From Butyricicoccus_A sp963588905 (GTDB lineage Bacteria; Bacillota; Clostridia; Oscillospirales; Butyricicoccaceae): a stretch of DNA of 64,000 nucleotides. The translations under genes and the position numbers were made by a program. The notes under the pieces were generated by a model. The model saw nothing but the letters and a program-made list of their open reading frames with translations. It was not told the DNA's origin and ran no database searches. Below are positions 8,801 through 16,552 of this stretch, one piece after another. Position 1 is the stretch's first letter. The number at the start of each line of letters is the position of its first letter. Location of the stretch: the NCBI GenBank assembly GCA_963588905.1, contig CAVAJF010000022.1, forward strand, positions 1 through 64,000, read 5' to 3'.

Positions 8801-10371
8801 TTTACTCTATCGAAGATCTGGCTCAGCTGATTTATGACCTGAAAAACGCCAACAGAAAGGCGCGCATCAACGTCAAGCTGGTATCCGAAGCCGGTGTCGG
8901 CACAATCGCCGCAGGCGTTGCCAAGGGCGGCGCACAGGTTATCCTGATTTCCGGCTATGACGGCGGTTCCGGTGCAGCGCCGAAGAGCTCGATTCACAAT
9001 GCCGGTCTGCCGTGGGAGCTGGGTGTTGCTGAAACCCATCAGACCTTGATTCAGAACGGTCTGCGTTCCCGCGTTGTCATCGAAGCAGACTCCAAGCTGA
9101 TGACTGGTCGTGACGTTGCCATTGCCTGCCTGCTAGGCGCAGAGGAATTCGGCTTTGCTACCGGCCCGCTGATTGCCATGGGCTGCGCTATGATGCGTGT
9201 ATGCAATCTGGATACCTGCCCGATGGGTATTGCCACGCAGAACCCGAAGCTCCGTGCACGGTTCCAGGGCAAGCCGGAGCACGTACAGAACTACATGCTG
9301 TTCATTGCTCGCCAGCTGCGTGAAATTATGGCTGGTCTGGGCTTCCATACCATCGACGAAATGGTTGGCCGCAGCGATAAGCTGGAGCGCCGCAAGAACA
9401 TGCGCATCGGTCGTGCAGACACGGTTGACCTGTCTATGATCCTCGACAATCCGTATGTCGATGCACCGGAGCGTCACTTTGACCCGAAAAAGGTCTACGA
9501 TTTCCATCTGGAAAATACCGTAGATGAATCCGTCTTCCTCAAGAAGATGGGCAAGAATCTGAAGTCCGGCAAGCCGCAGTCCATCGAACTGAAAATCAGC
9601 TCGACAGACCGCGCACTCGGCACCATCTTCGGCAGTGAAATCACCCGCCTGCACGGCTCTTCCCTGCCGGAAGACACCTACCGCATCAAGTGCTATGGCG
9701 GCGGCGGTCAGTCGTTCGGTGCCTTCATTCCGCAGGGTCTGACGATGGAACTGGAGGGTGACTCTAACGACTACATCGGCAAGGGTCTGTCCGGCGGCAA
9801 GATCATCGTCTATCCGCCGAAGGGCAGCCAGTTCCGCGCAGAGGACAACATCATCATCGGCAACGTTGCCTTCTACGGTGCAACCGCAGGCAAGGCATTT
9901 ATCTCCGGTGTTGCCGGCGAGCGCTTCTGTGTTCGTAACTCCGGTGCTGTCGCTGTTGTCGAAGGCGTTGGCGATCACGGCTGTGAATACATGACCGGCG
10001 GCCGCGTTGTCGTTCTCGGTCCTACCGGCAAGAACTTTGCAGCAGGCATGTCCGGCGGCATCGCCTATGTACTGGATATGCACCGTGATCTGTATCTGCG
10101 TGCAAACAAGTCCATGGTAACGATCTCCACCGTTCGAGAGAAGCATGATATTCAGGAGCTGAAGAACCTGATTGAGCAGCATGTCGCTGCAACCGGTTCC
10201 CGCAAGGGCAAGGAAATTCTCGATAACTTCCAGAGCTACATCCCGTTCTTCAAGAAGATCATGCCGAACGATTACAACAGAATGCTCAAGGCAATTGCAA
10301 AGTCGGAAGAAAAGGGTCTGAGCCACGAACAGGCTGAAATTGATGCATTCTACGCATCTGTGAACGGATAA
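5821..10371 (+). CDS. gltB: Glutamate synthase (NADPH) large subunit
   Basis: A 1516-residue GOGAT large subunit, which turns glutamine and 2-oxoglutarate into two glutamates. The N-terminal glutaminase domain begins at the nucleophile Cys25 in EHDACGIG after a propeptide of 24 residues, removed by autoprocessing in this family. Then follow the central domain, the FMN synthase domain (PGEGGHLPGKK; GYDGGSGAAP), the 3Fe-4S cysteines Cys1122, Cys1128 and Cys1133 (CAMMRVCNLDTC), and the C-terminal beta-helix (GXXG repeats). Length matches the family (about 1500). ATG 5821 was chosen over TTG 5812 because AGGAGGA is ten bases upstream. gltD follows after 15 bases, and glnA supplies the glutamine. 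Confidence 0.97.
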   Translation: MNEIRTETTMPARGLYDPRYEHDACGIGAVVDIKGRKTHQTVDNALSIVEKLEHRAGKDAEGKTGDGVGIMLQISHNFFTKAAAEAGIQIGEERDYGIAMFFFPQDTLKRSQAKKMFEVIIEKEGMEFLGWRTVPINPDVLGNKALACMPYIEQGFVARPKNVNKGLDFDRKLYVARRVFEQSNDNTYVVSFSSRTIVYKGMFLVGQLRNFYCDLLDEDYKSAIAMVHSRFSTNTNPSWERAHPNRFILHNGEINTIRGNADRMLAREETMESDVMSEEDLDKVYPVVNPAGSDSARLDNTLEFLVMNGMELPMAVMICIPEPWSNNKSMPREKLDFYRYYATMMEPWDGPASIIFTDGDVMGAVLDRNGLRPSRYYVTTDDQLILSSEVGVLELEPEKIAVKSRLQPGKMLLVDTVSGRLIDDDELKEHYATRQPYGEWLDQSLLMLKDLPIPNHHIRRYSSEERDRLYKAFGYTYEEVKDSILQMAQTGAEPTAAMGVDIPLAVLSEKHQPLFSYFKQLFAQVTNPPIDAIREEIVTDTAVYLGHDGNLLSENAENCSMLRIQNPILTDIDLMKIKNMDKPGFKVQTISMLYYKNTPLKRAIDRMFVTADRAYRNGANILILSDRGVDENHVAIPSLLAVSALQQYLVRTKKSTSLSVIVETAEPREVHHFATLLGYGASAVNPYLAQECIAELVEKRLLDKEVSVAIDSYNKAVLKGIVKIASKMGISTIQSYQSAQIFEAIGIKKEVIDEYFTNTVSRVGGIGLEEIGEVVEFRHNHAFDPLGLAIDTTLDSPGTHKYRAGIGCEDHLYNPKTIALLQQAVRTGDYSIYQQYAETVDDAAIPHTLRGLMSFKFDESTAIPIEEVESEYEIVKRFKTAAMSYGCLSAEAHECLAIAMNRLGGHSNTGEGGEPADRYGTERACSIVQVASGRFGVNSQYLMSGDEIQIKMAQGAKPGEGGHLPGKKVYPWVAKTRFSTPGVALISPPPHHDIYSIEDLAQLIYDLKNANRKARINVKLVSEAGVGTIAAGVAKGGAQVILISGYDGGSGAAPKSSIHNAGLPWELGVAETHQTLIQNGLRSRVVIEADSKLMTGRDVAIACLLGAEEFGFATGPLIAMGCAMMRVCNLDTCPMGIATQNPKLRARFQGKPEHVQNYMLFIARQLREIMAGLGFHTIDEMVGRSDKLERRKNMRIGRADTVDLSMILDNPYVDAPERHFDPKKVYDFHLENTVDESVFLKKMGKNLKSGKPQSIELKISSTDRALGTIFGSEITRLHGSSLPEDTYRIKCYGGGGQSFGAFIPQGLTMELEGDSNDYIGKGLSGGKIIVYPPKGSQFRAEDNIIIGNVAFYGATAGKAFISGVAGERFCVRNSGAVAVVEGVGDHGCEYMTGGRVVVLGPTGKNFAAGMSGGIAYVLDMHRDLYLRANKSMVTISTVREKHDIQELKNLIEQHVAATGSRKGKEILDNFQSYIPFFKKIMPNDYNRMLKAIAKSEEKGLSHEQAEIDAFYASVNG

Positions 10372-10386
10372 AGGAGGACGAGAATC

Positions 10387-11871
10387 ATGGGTAAGCCGAC
10401 AGGATTTTTAGACTATGCGCGTGAGGAGAACCCGGCAATCGAGCCTCTGGTACGCATTGAAAACTTTAACGAATTTCACCCGCCCCTCGATCGAGAGCAT
10501 CGACAGAAGCAGGGCGCACGCTGCATGAACTGCGGCGTGCCGTTCTGCCAGAGCTGTGTACAGCTCGCCGGTATGTACTCCGGCTGTCCGCTGCACAATC
10601 TGATCCCGGAGTGGAACGATATGATTTATCGCGGCAACTGGGAGCACGCACTGGCACGTCTGTGCAAGACCGCTTCCTTCCCGGAATTTACCGGCCGCGT
10701 CTGCCCGGGTCTGTGCATGGCTGCCTGCACCTGCGGCGCCAACGGTGATCCGGTCACCGTCAAGGAAAACGAGCTGGCACTGATTGAATACGGCTACGAA
10801 AACAATCTCATCAAGCCGCGTATTCCGGAAATCCGCACCGATAAGAAAATTGCCGTTGTCGGTTCCGGCCCGTCCGGTCTGGCAACCGCCGATCTGCTCA
10901 ACCGCCGCGGACACAATGTCACGGTATATGAGCGCTTTGACCGCATCGGCGGCCTGATGATGTACGGCATTCCGAATATGAAGCTGGAAAAGCAGTACAT
11001 TGACCGCCGCGTCAATCTGATGAAAAAAGAAGGCGTGACCTTCGTCACCAACGCAGACATCGGCAACACGATTCCGGCACAGGAACTGCTGGACAATTAC
11101 GATGCGGTTGTTCTGTGCTGCGGCGCATCCAATCCGCGTGACCTGAGCAATCCGGGACGCGACGCCAACGGCATTTATTTCGCCGTAGATTTCCTGCGTG
11201 CGAACACCAAGAGTCTGCTGGATTCCAACCTGACTGACGGCAAGAACATCTCTGCGAAGGACAAGAATGTCATCGTTGTCGGCGGCGGTGACACCGGCAA
11301 CGACTGCATCGGCACCTGCATCCGTCACGGCTGCAAGAGCATCACGGCACTCGAAATGATGCCGGAGCCGCCGGAAGAGCGTCTGCCGAGCAATCCATGG
11401 CCGCAGTGGCCGCGCGTCAAAAAGACCGATTACGGCCATGAGGAAGCCATTGCTCTATTTGGTCATGACCCGCGTCTGTACCAGACCACGGTCAAGGAAT
11501 TCCACAAGGATGAAAACGGCAATCTGAGTGCCGTCACCATCGTCTCTCTGGAGAGCAAGAAGAACGAAGAAACCGGTCGATTCATGATGGTACCGGTAGA
11601 AGGTTCCGAGCAGACGCTGCCGTGCGAGCTGCTACTCATCGCAGCCGGATTCCTTGGCAGCCAGCCGTATGTCTCCGAAGCATTTGGTGTCGAGCTGAAC
11701 CAGCGCACCAACGTCAAGACTGCAGAAGGCAGCTACAAGACCAACGTTGACAAGGTATTTACAGCTGGCGACATGCATCGCGGTCAGTCCCTCGTTGTCT
11801 GGGGCATCGCAGAGGGCCGTGCTTGTGCACGCGAGGTCGATGAGTACCTGATGGGCTACACTTGCCTGTAA
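10387..11871 (+). CDS. gltD: Glutamate synthase small subunit
   Basis: A 494-residue GOGAT small (beta) subunit. It oxidises NADPH through FAD and passes electrons to the large subunit via two iron-sulfur clusters. The N-terminal cysteine-rich domain shows CMNCGVPFCQSC and SGCPLHNLIPEW, then CPGLCMAACTCG. The FAD-binding glycine motif is VVGSGPSGLATADLLNRRG and the NADPH-binding one is VVGGGDTGNDC. The C-terminus has the family's FTAGDMHRGQSLVVWGI. Often called gltA in Firmicutes. The ribosome-binding site AAAGGAGG is nine bases or so before the ATG. It forms an operon with gltB; a terminator hairpin lies 60 bases after its stop. Confidence 0.96.
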   Translation: MGKPTGFLDYAREENPAIEPLVRIENFNEFHPPLDREHRQKQGARCMNCGVPFCQSCVQLAGMYSGCPLHNLIPEWNDMIYRGNWEHALARLCKTASFPEFTGRVCPGLCMAACTCGANGDPVTVKENELALIEYGYENNLIKPRIPEIRTDKKIAVVGSGPSGLATADLLNRRGHNVTVYERFDRIGGLMMYGIPNMKLEKQYIDRRVNLMKKEGVTFVTNADIGNTIPAQELLDNYDAVVLCCGASNPRDLSNPGRDANGIYFAVDFLRANTKSLLDSNLTDGKNISAKDKNVIVVGGGDTGNDCIGTCIRHGCKSITALEMMPEPPEERLPSNPWPQWPRVKKTDYGHEEAIALFGHDPRLYQTTVKEFHKDENGNLSAVTIVSLESKKNEETGRFMMVPVEGSEQTLPCELLLIAAGFLGSQPYVSEAFGVELNQRTNVKTAEGSYKTNVDKVFTAGDMHRGQSLVVWGIAEGRACAREVDEYLMGYTCL

Positions 11872-11920
11872 CCCCCGAAAACAGCACACTGTCTGCATAG
11901 GCACGCAGACGCATTCGTGC

Positions 11921-11978
11921 TATAATAAATGGACAGCAGGTTTGCTCTTTTTTACCTGCTGTCCGTTTCCGTTTTTAT
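11921..11978 (+). promoter_or_regulatory. glnA -10 element and leader terminator
   Basis: TATAAT at 11921-11926, with no convincing -35, is followed five bases later by a perfect 11-base stem (GGACAGCAGGT 11931-11941, ACCTGCTGTCC 11954-11964) and a T-rich tail. It either ends the gltBD transcript or attenuates a glnA transcript starting nearby. Unlike the other nitrogen leaders, no A1/G4 hexaloop overlaps its 5' arm. A separate hairpin, GTCTGC/GCAGAC at 11891-11910, lies upstream with an eight-base loop beginning ATAGGC. Confidence 0.6.
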
Positions 11979-11991
11979 TTCAGGAGGAGTC

Positions 11992-13314
11992 ATGAATACC
12001 TATACATTTCAGGAAGTCATGCAGTATATCACAGAAAATGACGTGAAATTTATCCGTCTGGCGTTCTGTGATATTTTTGGCACGCAAAAAAATATTTCCA
12101 TTATGCCGCGTGAGCTGTCCCGCGCCTTCCGCGAGGGCATTTCGATTGACGCTTCGTCTATCCGCGGCTTTTCCAATGCCGGACGCTCGGATCTGCTGTT
12201 ATTCCCAGAGCCATCCACCCTTTCCGTCTTGCCATGGCGTCCGTCACAGGGACGCGTCGTTCGCTTCTTCTGCGACATCAAATATCCGGATGGCACACCG
12301 TTTGAGTGCGATGCCCGTCAGGTTCTGCGTCAGGCACAGTCCGACATGAAAAAGCTCGGTTATTCCGTCAAAATCGGCACGGAATGCGAGTTTTATCTGC
12401 TCAAGCAAAACGAAGAAGGTCTGCCGACCAAGGAGCCGCACGACAATGCCTCGTACATGGACATCGCCCCGCTGGACAAGGGCGAAAATGTCCGCCGTCA
12501 GATTTGTCTGACGCTGGAGGAAATGAATCTGCGTCCGGAGGCTTCTCACCATGAGACCGGCCCGGGTCAGAATGAAATTGATTTTGCTTACGATTCCGCA
12601 GTTACCGCCGCAGACAACCTCATCACGTTCCGCGGCGTGGTCAAGACGATGGCAGCGGCAAACGGTCTGTACGCGTCGTTCCTGCCAAAAATTTACCGCG
12701 ATCATCCGGGCAACGGTCTGCACATCAATTTATCCCTGTTCCAAAACGGCGAAAACGTCTTTCACGGCGAGGGCGACGAGCACTCTCCGGTAGCGGAGAG
12801 CTTTATCATGGGTATTTTAACCCGCTGCTACGAGATGTCTGCCTTTTTGAACCCGCTCGTCAATTCGTATGAGCGTCTCGGCGTCTACGAAGCACCGCGC
12901 TATATCACCTGGAGCCATCAAAACCGCTCTCAGCTCATCCGCATTCCGGCAGCACACGGCGTCAACAATCGCATGGAGCTGCGCTCGCCAGACCCATGCG
13001 CCAATCCGTATCTCGCCTTCTCTCTGCTCATCCGCGCAGGCATGGAGGGCATTCAGCGCGAGCTGAAGCTGTGTGATCCGTGCAATCTCAATCTGTATGA
13101 CGTACCGACTTCTATGGTGCGCGAATACGACTGCCTGCCAAATTCGCTGATGGAGGCCATTCGCGCCGCGCAGGACAGTGAGTTTGTTCGTCAGGCACTG
13201 CCGGAAAAGATTTTGAACGCATATCTCGCTGCAAAGACCAGTGAGTGGAACCGCTACTCCGATGCGCTGGATAAATCCTCCGTCATTGACTCGTTATATT
13301 TTTATTCTTACTAA
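11992..13314 (+). CDS. glnA: Glutamine synthetase type I
   Basis: A 440-residue GSI enzyme, second glutamine synthetase of the block. Signatures: beta-grasp domain (FCDIFGTQKNISI), active-site TECEFYLL, HHETGPGQNEIDF, GNGLHINLSL, and C-terminal NRSQLIRIP and MELRSPDPCANPYLAF. The length suits the GSI-alpha type of Firmicutes, which is feedback inhibited rather than adenylylated; I see no adenylylation site. The start was chosen at MNTYTF, preceded by AGGAGGAG; the frame extends 21 codons upstream into the leader terminator and cannot begin there. The ANTAR regulator gene follows after 51 bases, matching the glnA-nitR order described in Clostridium saccharobutylicum. Confidence 0.95.
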   Translation: MNTYTFQEVMQYITENDVKFIRLAFCDIFGTQKNISIMPRELSRAFREGISIDASSIRGFSNAGRSDLLLFPEPSTLSVLPWRPSQGRVVRFFCDIKYPDGTPFECDARQVLRQAQSDMKKLGYSVKIGTECEFYLLKQNEEGLPTKEPHDNASYMDIAPLDKGENVRRQICLTLEEMNLRPEASHHETGPGQNEIDFAYDSAVTAADNLITFRGVVKTMAAANGLYASFLPKIYRDHPGNGLHINLSLFQNGENVFHGEGDEHSPVAESFIMGILTRCYEMSAFLNPLVNSYERLGVYEAPRYITWSHQNRSQLIRIPAAHGVNNRMELRSPDPCANPYLAFSLLIRAGMEGIQRELKLCDPCNLNLYDVPTSMVREYDCLPNSLMEAIRAAQDSEFVRQALPEKILNAYLAAKTSEWNRYSDALDKSSVIDSLYFYSY

Positions 13315-13365
13315 TGACATCCTCCGCAAATTGTATCGTATATCAGTTACAGGGAGGTGTCTGAA

Positions 13366-13938
13366 TTGGAAAATGTCTTACTCGTAACCGCATCCAAAAA
13401 AAGTGCGGACATGTTGATTGATCTGATTCACAGCAGCGGTTGGCATCCGGATCGTATTCTTGCTGCCGCTTCCTGCAACGAAGCTCGACGCAGGCTCATT
13501 GAAAATAATGTGGATCTCATCATCATCAATGCGCCGTTGACCGATGAATTCGGTCACGAATTTGCATCGTATGCCTGTCAGAACACACTATCCGGTGTGC
13601 TGATGCTGGTCAAGGCGGATCTCGCCAACTCTGTCTCCGAACGCGTGGAGCAGGACGGCGTGGTCGTCGTGACAAAACCGATCTCCCGCGCAGTCTTTTA
13701 TCAATCGCTGCATCTGGTCAATTCCGTTCGCCAGCGCATCTACACGCTGCAAAAGGAAAACCGCCAGCTGCGCCAGCGATTGGAGGATCTGCGCATTGTC
13801 AGCCGGGCAAAATGCCTGCTCATTGCAGAAAAACACATGAGCGAGGACGAAGCCCATTCGTACATCGAGAAAAAAGCGATGGATTATCGGCAGTCGAAGC
13901 GCGACATCGCAGAGGAGATCATTCGTTCATTTGATTGA
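13366..13938 (+). CDS. nitR: ANTAR-domain antitermination regulator (NitR-like)
   Basis: A 190-residue protein with a receiver-like N-terminal domain (about 1-118), a coiled-coil (about 120-142) and a C-terminal ANTAR RNA-binding domain (about 140-188; RAKCLLIAEKHMSEDEAHSY, then KAMDYRQSKRDIAEEII). The receiver lacks the usual phosphoacceptor: the residue after strand 3 is Asn55 and the acidic pair after strand 1 is missing, though Lys104 is kept. It is therefore probably a pseudo-receiver driven by ligand or protein contact. ANTAR proteins bind hexaloop hairpins and stop terminators forming; matching hairpins precede glnN, amt and gltB. TTG 13366 was chosen over GTG 13357 because the GTG lies within the AGGGAGG site. 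Regulatory targets are inferred. Confidence 0.88.
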   Translation: MENVLLVTASKKSADMLIDLIHSSGWHPDRILAAASCNEARRRLIENNVDLIIINAPLTDEFGHEFASYACQNTLSGVLMLVKADLANSVSERVEQDGVVVVTKPISRAVFYQSLHLVNSVRQRIYTLQKENRQLRQRLEDLRIVSRAKCLLIAEKHMSEDEAHSYIEKKAMDYRQSKRDIAEEIIRSFD

Positions 13939-13944
13939 CAAATT

Positions 13945-13971
13945 ACCAGCAGGGTCGCTGGTTTCTTTTGA
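13945..13971 (+). terminator. Terminator after nitR
   Basis: ACCAGC and GCTGGT around a six-base loop AGGGTC, followed by TTCTTTT. The loop happens to have A1 and G4 like the ANTAR targets, but it caps the terminator itself and has no alternative fold. Confidence 0.75.
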
Positions 13972-13990
13972 AAGTTATCGCAATGCACTC

Positions 13991-14019
13991 TTGCAATGCG
14001 GATATAATCGGGTTATAAT
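13991..14019 (+). promoter_or_regulatory. Promoter of dapF-pyrG-dapL
   Basis: TTGCAA, 17 bases, TATAAT (14014-14019). A second TATAAT lies inside the spacer at 14003-14008. Confidence 0.75.
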
Positions 14020-14090
14020 GAAATCTGAATGTACATGACGCACGAAATGTGCGGAATTCCATAACTAGATTTGAGATGAGGATGACACGC

Positions 14091-14933
14091 ATGAAGTTGA
14101 AGTTCACGAAAATGCACGGCTGCGGCAATGATTACATCTATTTCAACTGCTTTGAGCAGGAAGTCGCAGATCCGGAAGCCCTCTCTATCCGTCTTTCCGA
14201 CCGCCATTTTGGTATCGGCGGCGACGGCATCGTCCTGATTTGTCCGTCCGATGTGGCAGACGCAAAAATGCGTATGTTCAACGCAGACGGCAGCGAAGGA
14301 AAGATGTGCGGCAACGCAACCCGCTGCATTGGCAAGTATATGTATGAGCACGGCTTGATTTCCAAGCCGGAGATGACACTGGAAACGCTCAGCGGCATCA
14401 AGATTTTGAAGATGACCGAAGAAGACGGCAAGATTACCTCTGTCCGCGTGGACATGGGCAAAGCCATCCTCAAGCCGTCGGAAATCCCGACCAAGTACAC
14501 TGGCGACACCGCCGTTTCTGTTCCGCTCACGGTAGATGGCACAGACTACGCGGTCACCTGCGTGTCGATGGGAAACCCGCACTGCATCGTCTTTGTAGAT
14601 CAGGACGTCAACACGCTTGATCTGCCCAAAATTGGTCCGTCCTTCGAGAACCACGAGATGTTCCCGGAGCGCATCAACACGGAGTTTATCCGCGTGATCG
14701 ACGACCACACCTTGCAAATGCGTGTTTGGGAACGCGGCAGCGGCGAGACCCTCGCCTGCGGCACCGGCGCTTGTGCGGCAGCAGTCGCTTCGGTACTCAA
14801 CGGATACTGCCCGAAGGGCGAGGACATTACGATTCATCTGATCGGCGGCGAGCTGAAAATCCGCTACACAGATGAAGCCGTGTACCTCACCGGCCCTGCT
14901 ACTACCGTATTTGAAGGGAGTATAGAATTATGA
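14091..14933 (+). CDS. dapF: Diaminopimelate epimerase
   Basis: A 280-residue cytoplasmic epimerase interconverting LL- and meso-diaminopimelate, for lysine and peptidoglycan. Both catalytic cysteines are present: Cys73 in MCGNATRC and Cys223 in ETLACGTGACA; the N-terminal MHGCGNDY is also diagnostic. ATG 14091 was chosen because GATGAGGATG precedes it at a usual distance and it yields the family's normal N-terminus; the frame extends 14 codons upstream. It overlaps pyrG by four bases (ATGA). Presence with dapL shows the organism uses the LL-diaminopimelate aminotransferase variant of the lysine pathway. Confidence 0.96.
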   Translation: MKLKFTKMHGCGNDYIYFNCFEQEVADPEALSIRLSDRHFGIGGDGIVLICPSDVADAKMRMFNADGSEGKMCGNATRCIGKYMYEHGLISKPEMTLETLSGIKILKMTEEDGKITSVRVDMGKAILKPSEIPTKYTGDTAVSVPLTVDGTDYAVTCVSMGNPHCIVFVDQDVNTLDLPKIGPSFENHEMFPERINTEFIRVIDDHTLQMRVWERGSGETLACGTGACAAAVASVLNGYCPKGEDITIHLIGGELKIRYTDEAVYLTGPATTVFEGSIEL

Positions 14934-16552
14934 CAAAGTATATCTTTGTAACCGGCGGTGTTGTTTCCGGCCTTGGCAAGGGCATTACCGCCGCATCGCT
15001 CGGCCGCCTGCTCAAGTCCCGCGGTCTCAAGATCGCTGCCCAGAAGCTGGACCCGTATATCAACGTTGACCCGGGCACGATGAGCCCGTTCCAGCACGGC
15101 GAAGTCTATGTCACCGAGGACGGCGCGGAAACCGATTTGGATCTCGGTCACTACGAGCGTTTTATCGACGAAGATTTGAATAAGTATTCCAATCTGACCA
15201 CCGGCAAGGTCTATTGGAACGTCCTGAACAAGGAACGCCGCGGCGATTATCTGGGCGAAACTGTACAGGTTATCCCGCATATCACCGATGAAATCAAGTC
15301 GTTTATTTACTCAGTCGGCAAAAAGACCAGCGCTGATGTTGTCATCACGGAAATCGGCGGCACCACCGGCGATATTGAATCGCAGCCGTTCCTCGAAGCC
15401 ATTCGTCAGGTTTCGACGGAAGTAGGCCGCCGCAACTGCCTGTTTATCCATGTCACGCTGGTTCCGTTTATCTCCGGTTCTGATGAGCCGAAGTCCAAGC
15501 CGACCCAGCACTCTGTCAAGGAACTGCGCGGTCTGGGCATCCAGCCGGACATGATTGTTTGCCGTGTTGACCAGCCGCTCACCGACGATATTCGTCACAA
15601 GATCTCGATGTTCTGCAATGTCCAGCCGGACTGCGTCATCGAAAACCGCACGATGCCGATTCTGTATCAGGCACCGCTGATGCTGGAGCAGAGCCACTTC
15701 TGCGACATCGTCTGCCGCGAATTGGCACTGGGCTGCGGCAAGGGCGACATGAGCGAATGGTACGAAATGATTGACCGCATTGACAGCCGCAAGGGTTCTG
15801 TCAAGATCGCCCTGGTCGGCAAATACGTTCGCCTGCACGATGCTTACCTGTCTGTTGCAGAGGCATTGCAGCACGGCGGCTTTGAAAACGGTGTCGAAGT
15901 CAACATTGACTGGGTTGATTCCGAAGAAATCAACGATTCTACCGTGGACAAGCTGTTGTCCGGCTGTGACGGCGTGATTCTGCCGGGCGGCTTTGGTCAT
16001 CGCGGCATTGAAGGCATGATCTGCGCGGCAAACTTCTGCCGTGTCCGCGACATTCCGTACTTCGGTATTTGTCTGGGTATGCAGATCGCTGTGATCTCTT
16101 ACGCCCGCAATGTACTCGGCTATGCAGATGCTGATTCCGGTGAATTTGCTCCGGAAAGCCAGCATCGCGTCATTGACCTAATGGAGAGCCAGCATGGCGT
16201 TTCCAAAAAGGGCGGCACGATGCGTCTGGGCGCGTATCCATGTCGGATTCGTCCGGGCACCAAGATGGCAGAAGCGTATCAGCAGGAGCAGATTTCCGAA
16301 CGTCATCGTCACCGCTACGAATTTAACAATGCATTCCGCGCTGAAATTGAAGATGCCGGCATGATTATCTCTGGCACTTCCCCGTCCGGCGAGCTCGTCG
16401 AGACGGTGGAGATTCCAGAGCATCCGTTCTATGTCGGCGTACAGTTCCATCCGGAATTCAAGTCCCGCCCGAACCGCGCTCACCCGCTGTTCAAGGCATT
16501 TATTGCAGCATCAAAGAAAAGGAGTTTTGAAACACATGAAAATGAATCATAA
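14930..16552 (+). CDS. pyrG: CTP synthase
   Basis: A 540-residue CTP synthase, which aminates UTP to CTP with glutamine and ATP. The synthetase domain opens with FVTGGVVSGLGKGI (P-loop) and the C-terminal class I glutaminase domain has the nucleophile Cys381 in FGICLGMQ and the His-Glu pair in GVQFHPEFKSRP. Full length for the family (about 535-545). The start overlaps the dapF stop. As a heavy glutamine user it sits logically beside the nitrogen block. Its end overlaps the dapL start by 17 bases. Confidence 0.97.
   Translation: MTKYIFVTGGVVSGLGKGITAASLGRLLKSRGLKIAAQKLDPYINVDPGTMSPFQHGEVYVTEDGAETDLDLGHYERFIDEDLNKYSNLTTGKVYWNVLNKERRGDYLGETVQVIPHITDEIKSFIYSVGKKTSADVVITEIGGTTGDIESQPFLEAIRQVSTEVGRRNCLFIHVTLVPFISGSDEPKSKPTQHSVKELRGLGIQPDMIVCRVDQPLTDDIRHKISMFCNVQPDCVIENRTMPILYQAPLMLEQSHFCDIVCRELALGCGKGDMSEWYEMIDRIDSRKGSVKIALVGKYVRLHDAYLSVAEALQHGGFENGVEVNIDWVDSEEINDSTVDKLLSGCDGVILPGGFGHRGIEGMICAANFCRVRDIPYFGICLGMQIAVISYARNVLGYADADSGEFAPESQHRVIDLMESQHGVSKKGGTMRLGAYPCRIRPGTKMAEAYQQEQISERHRHRYEFNNAFRAEIEDAGMIISGTSPSGELVETVEIPEHPFYVGVQFHPEFKSRPNRAHPLFKAFIAASKKRSFETHENES

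Noticed and set aside
6241..10326. Two very long open frames opposite gltB
   Set aside because: Antisense artefacts of codon bias in gltB; they have no ribosome-binding sites or domain motifs.
11929..11991. Start of glnA at the upstream ATG (11929)
   Set aside because: That stretch is the leader terminator stem and loop; a strong AGGAGGAG precedes the ATG at 11992.
13945..13971. Hairpin after nitR with A1/G4 hexaloop AGGGTC as a fourth ANTAR target
   Set aside because: The hexaloop caps the terminator itself rather than competing with it, and it follows the gene instead of preceding one. A coincidence is more likely.
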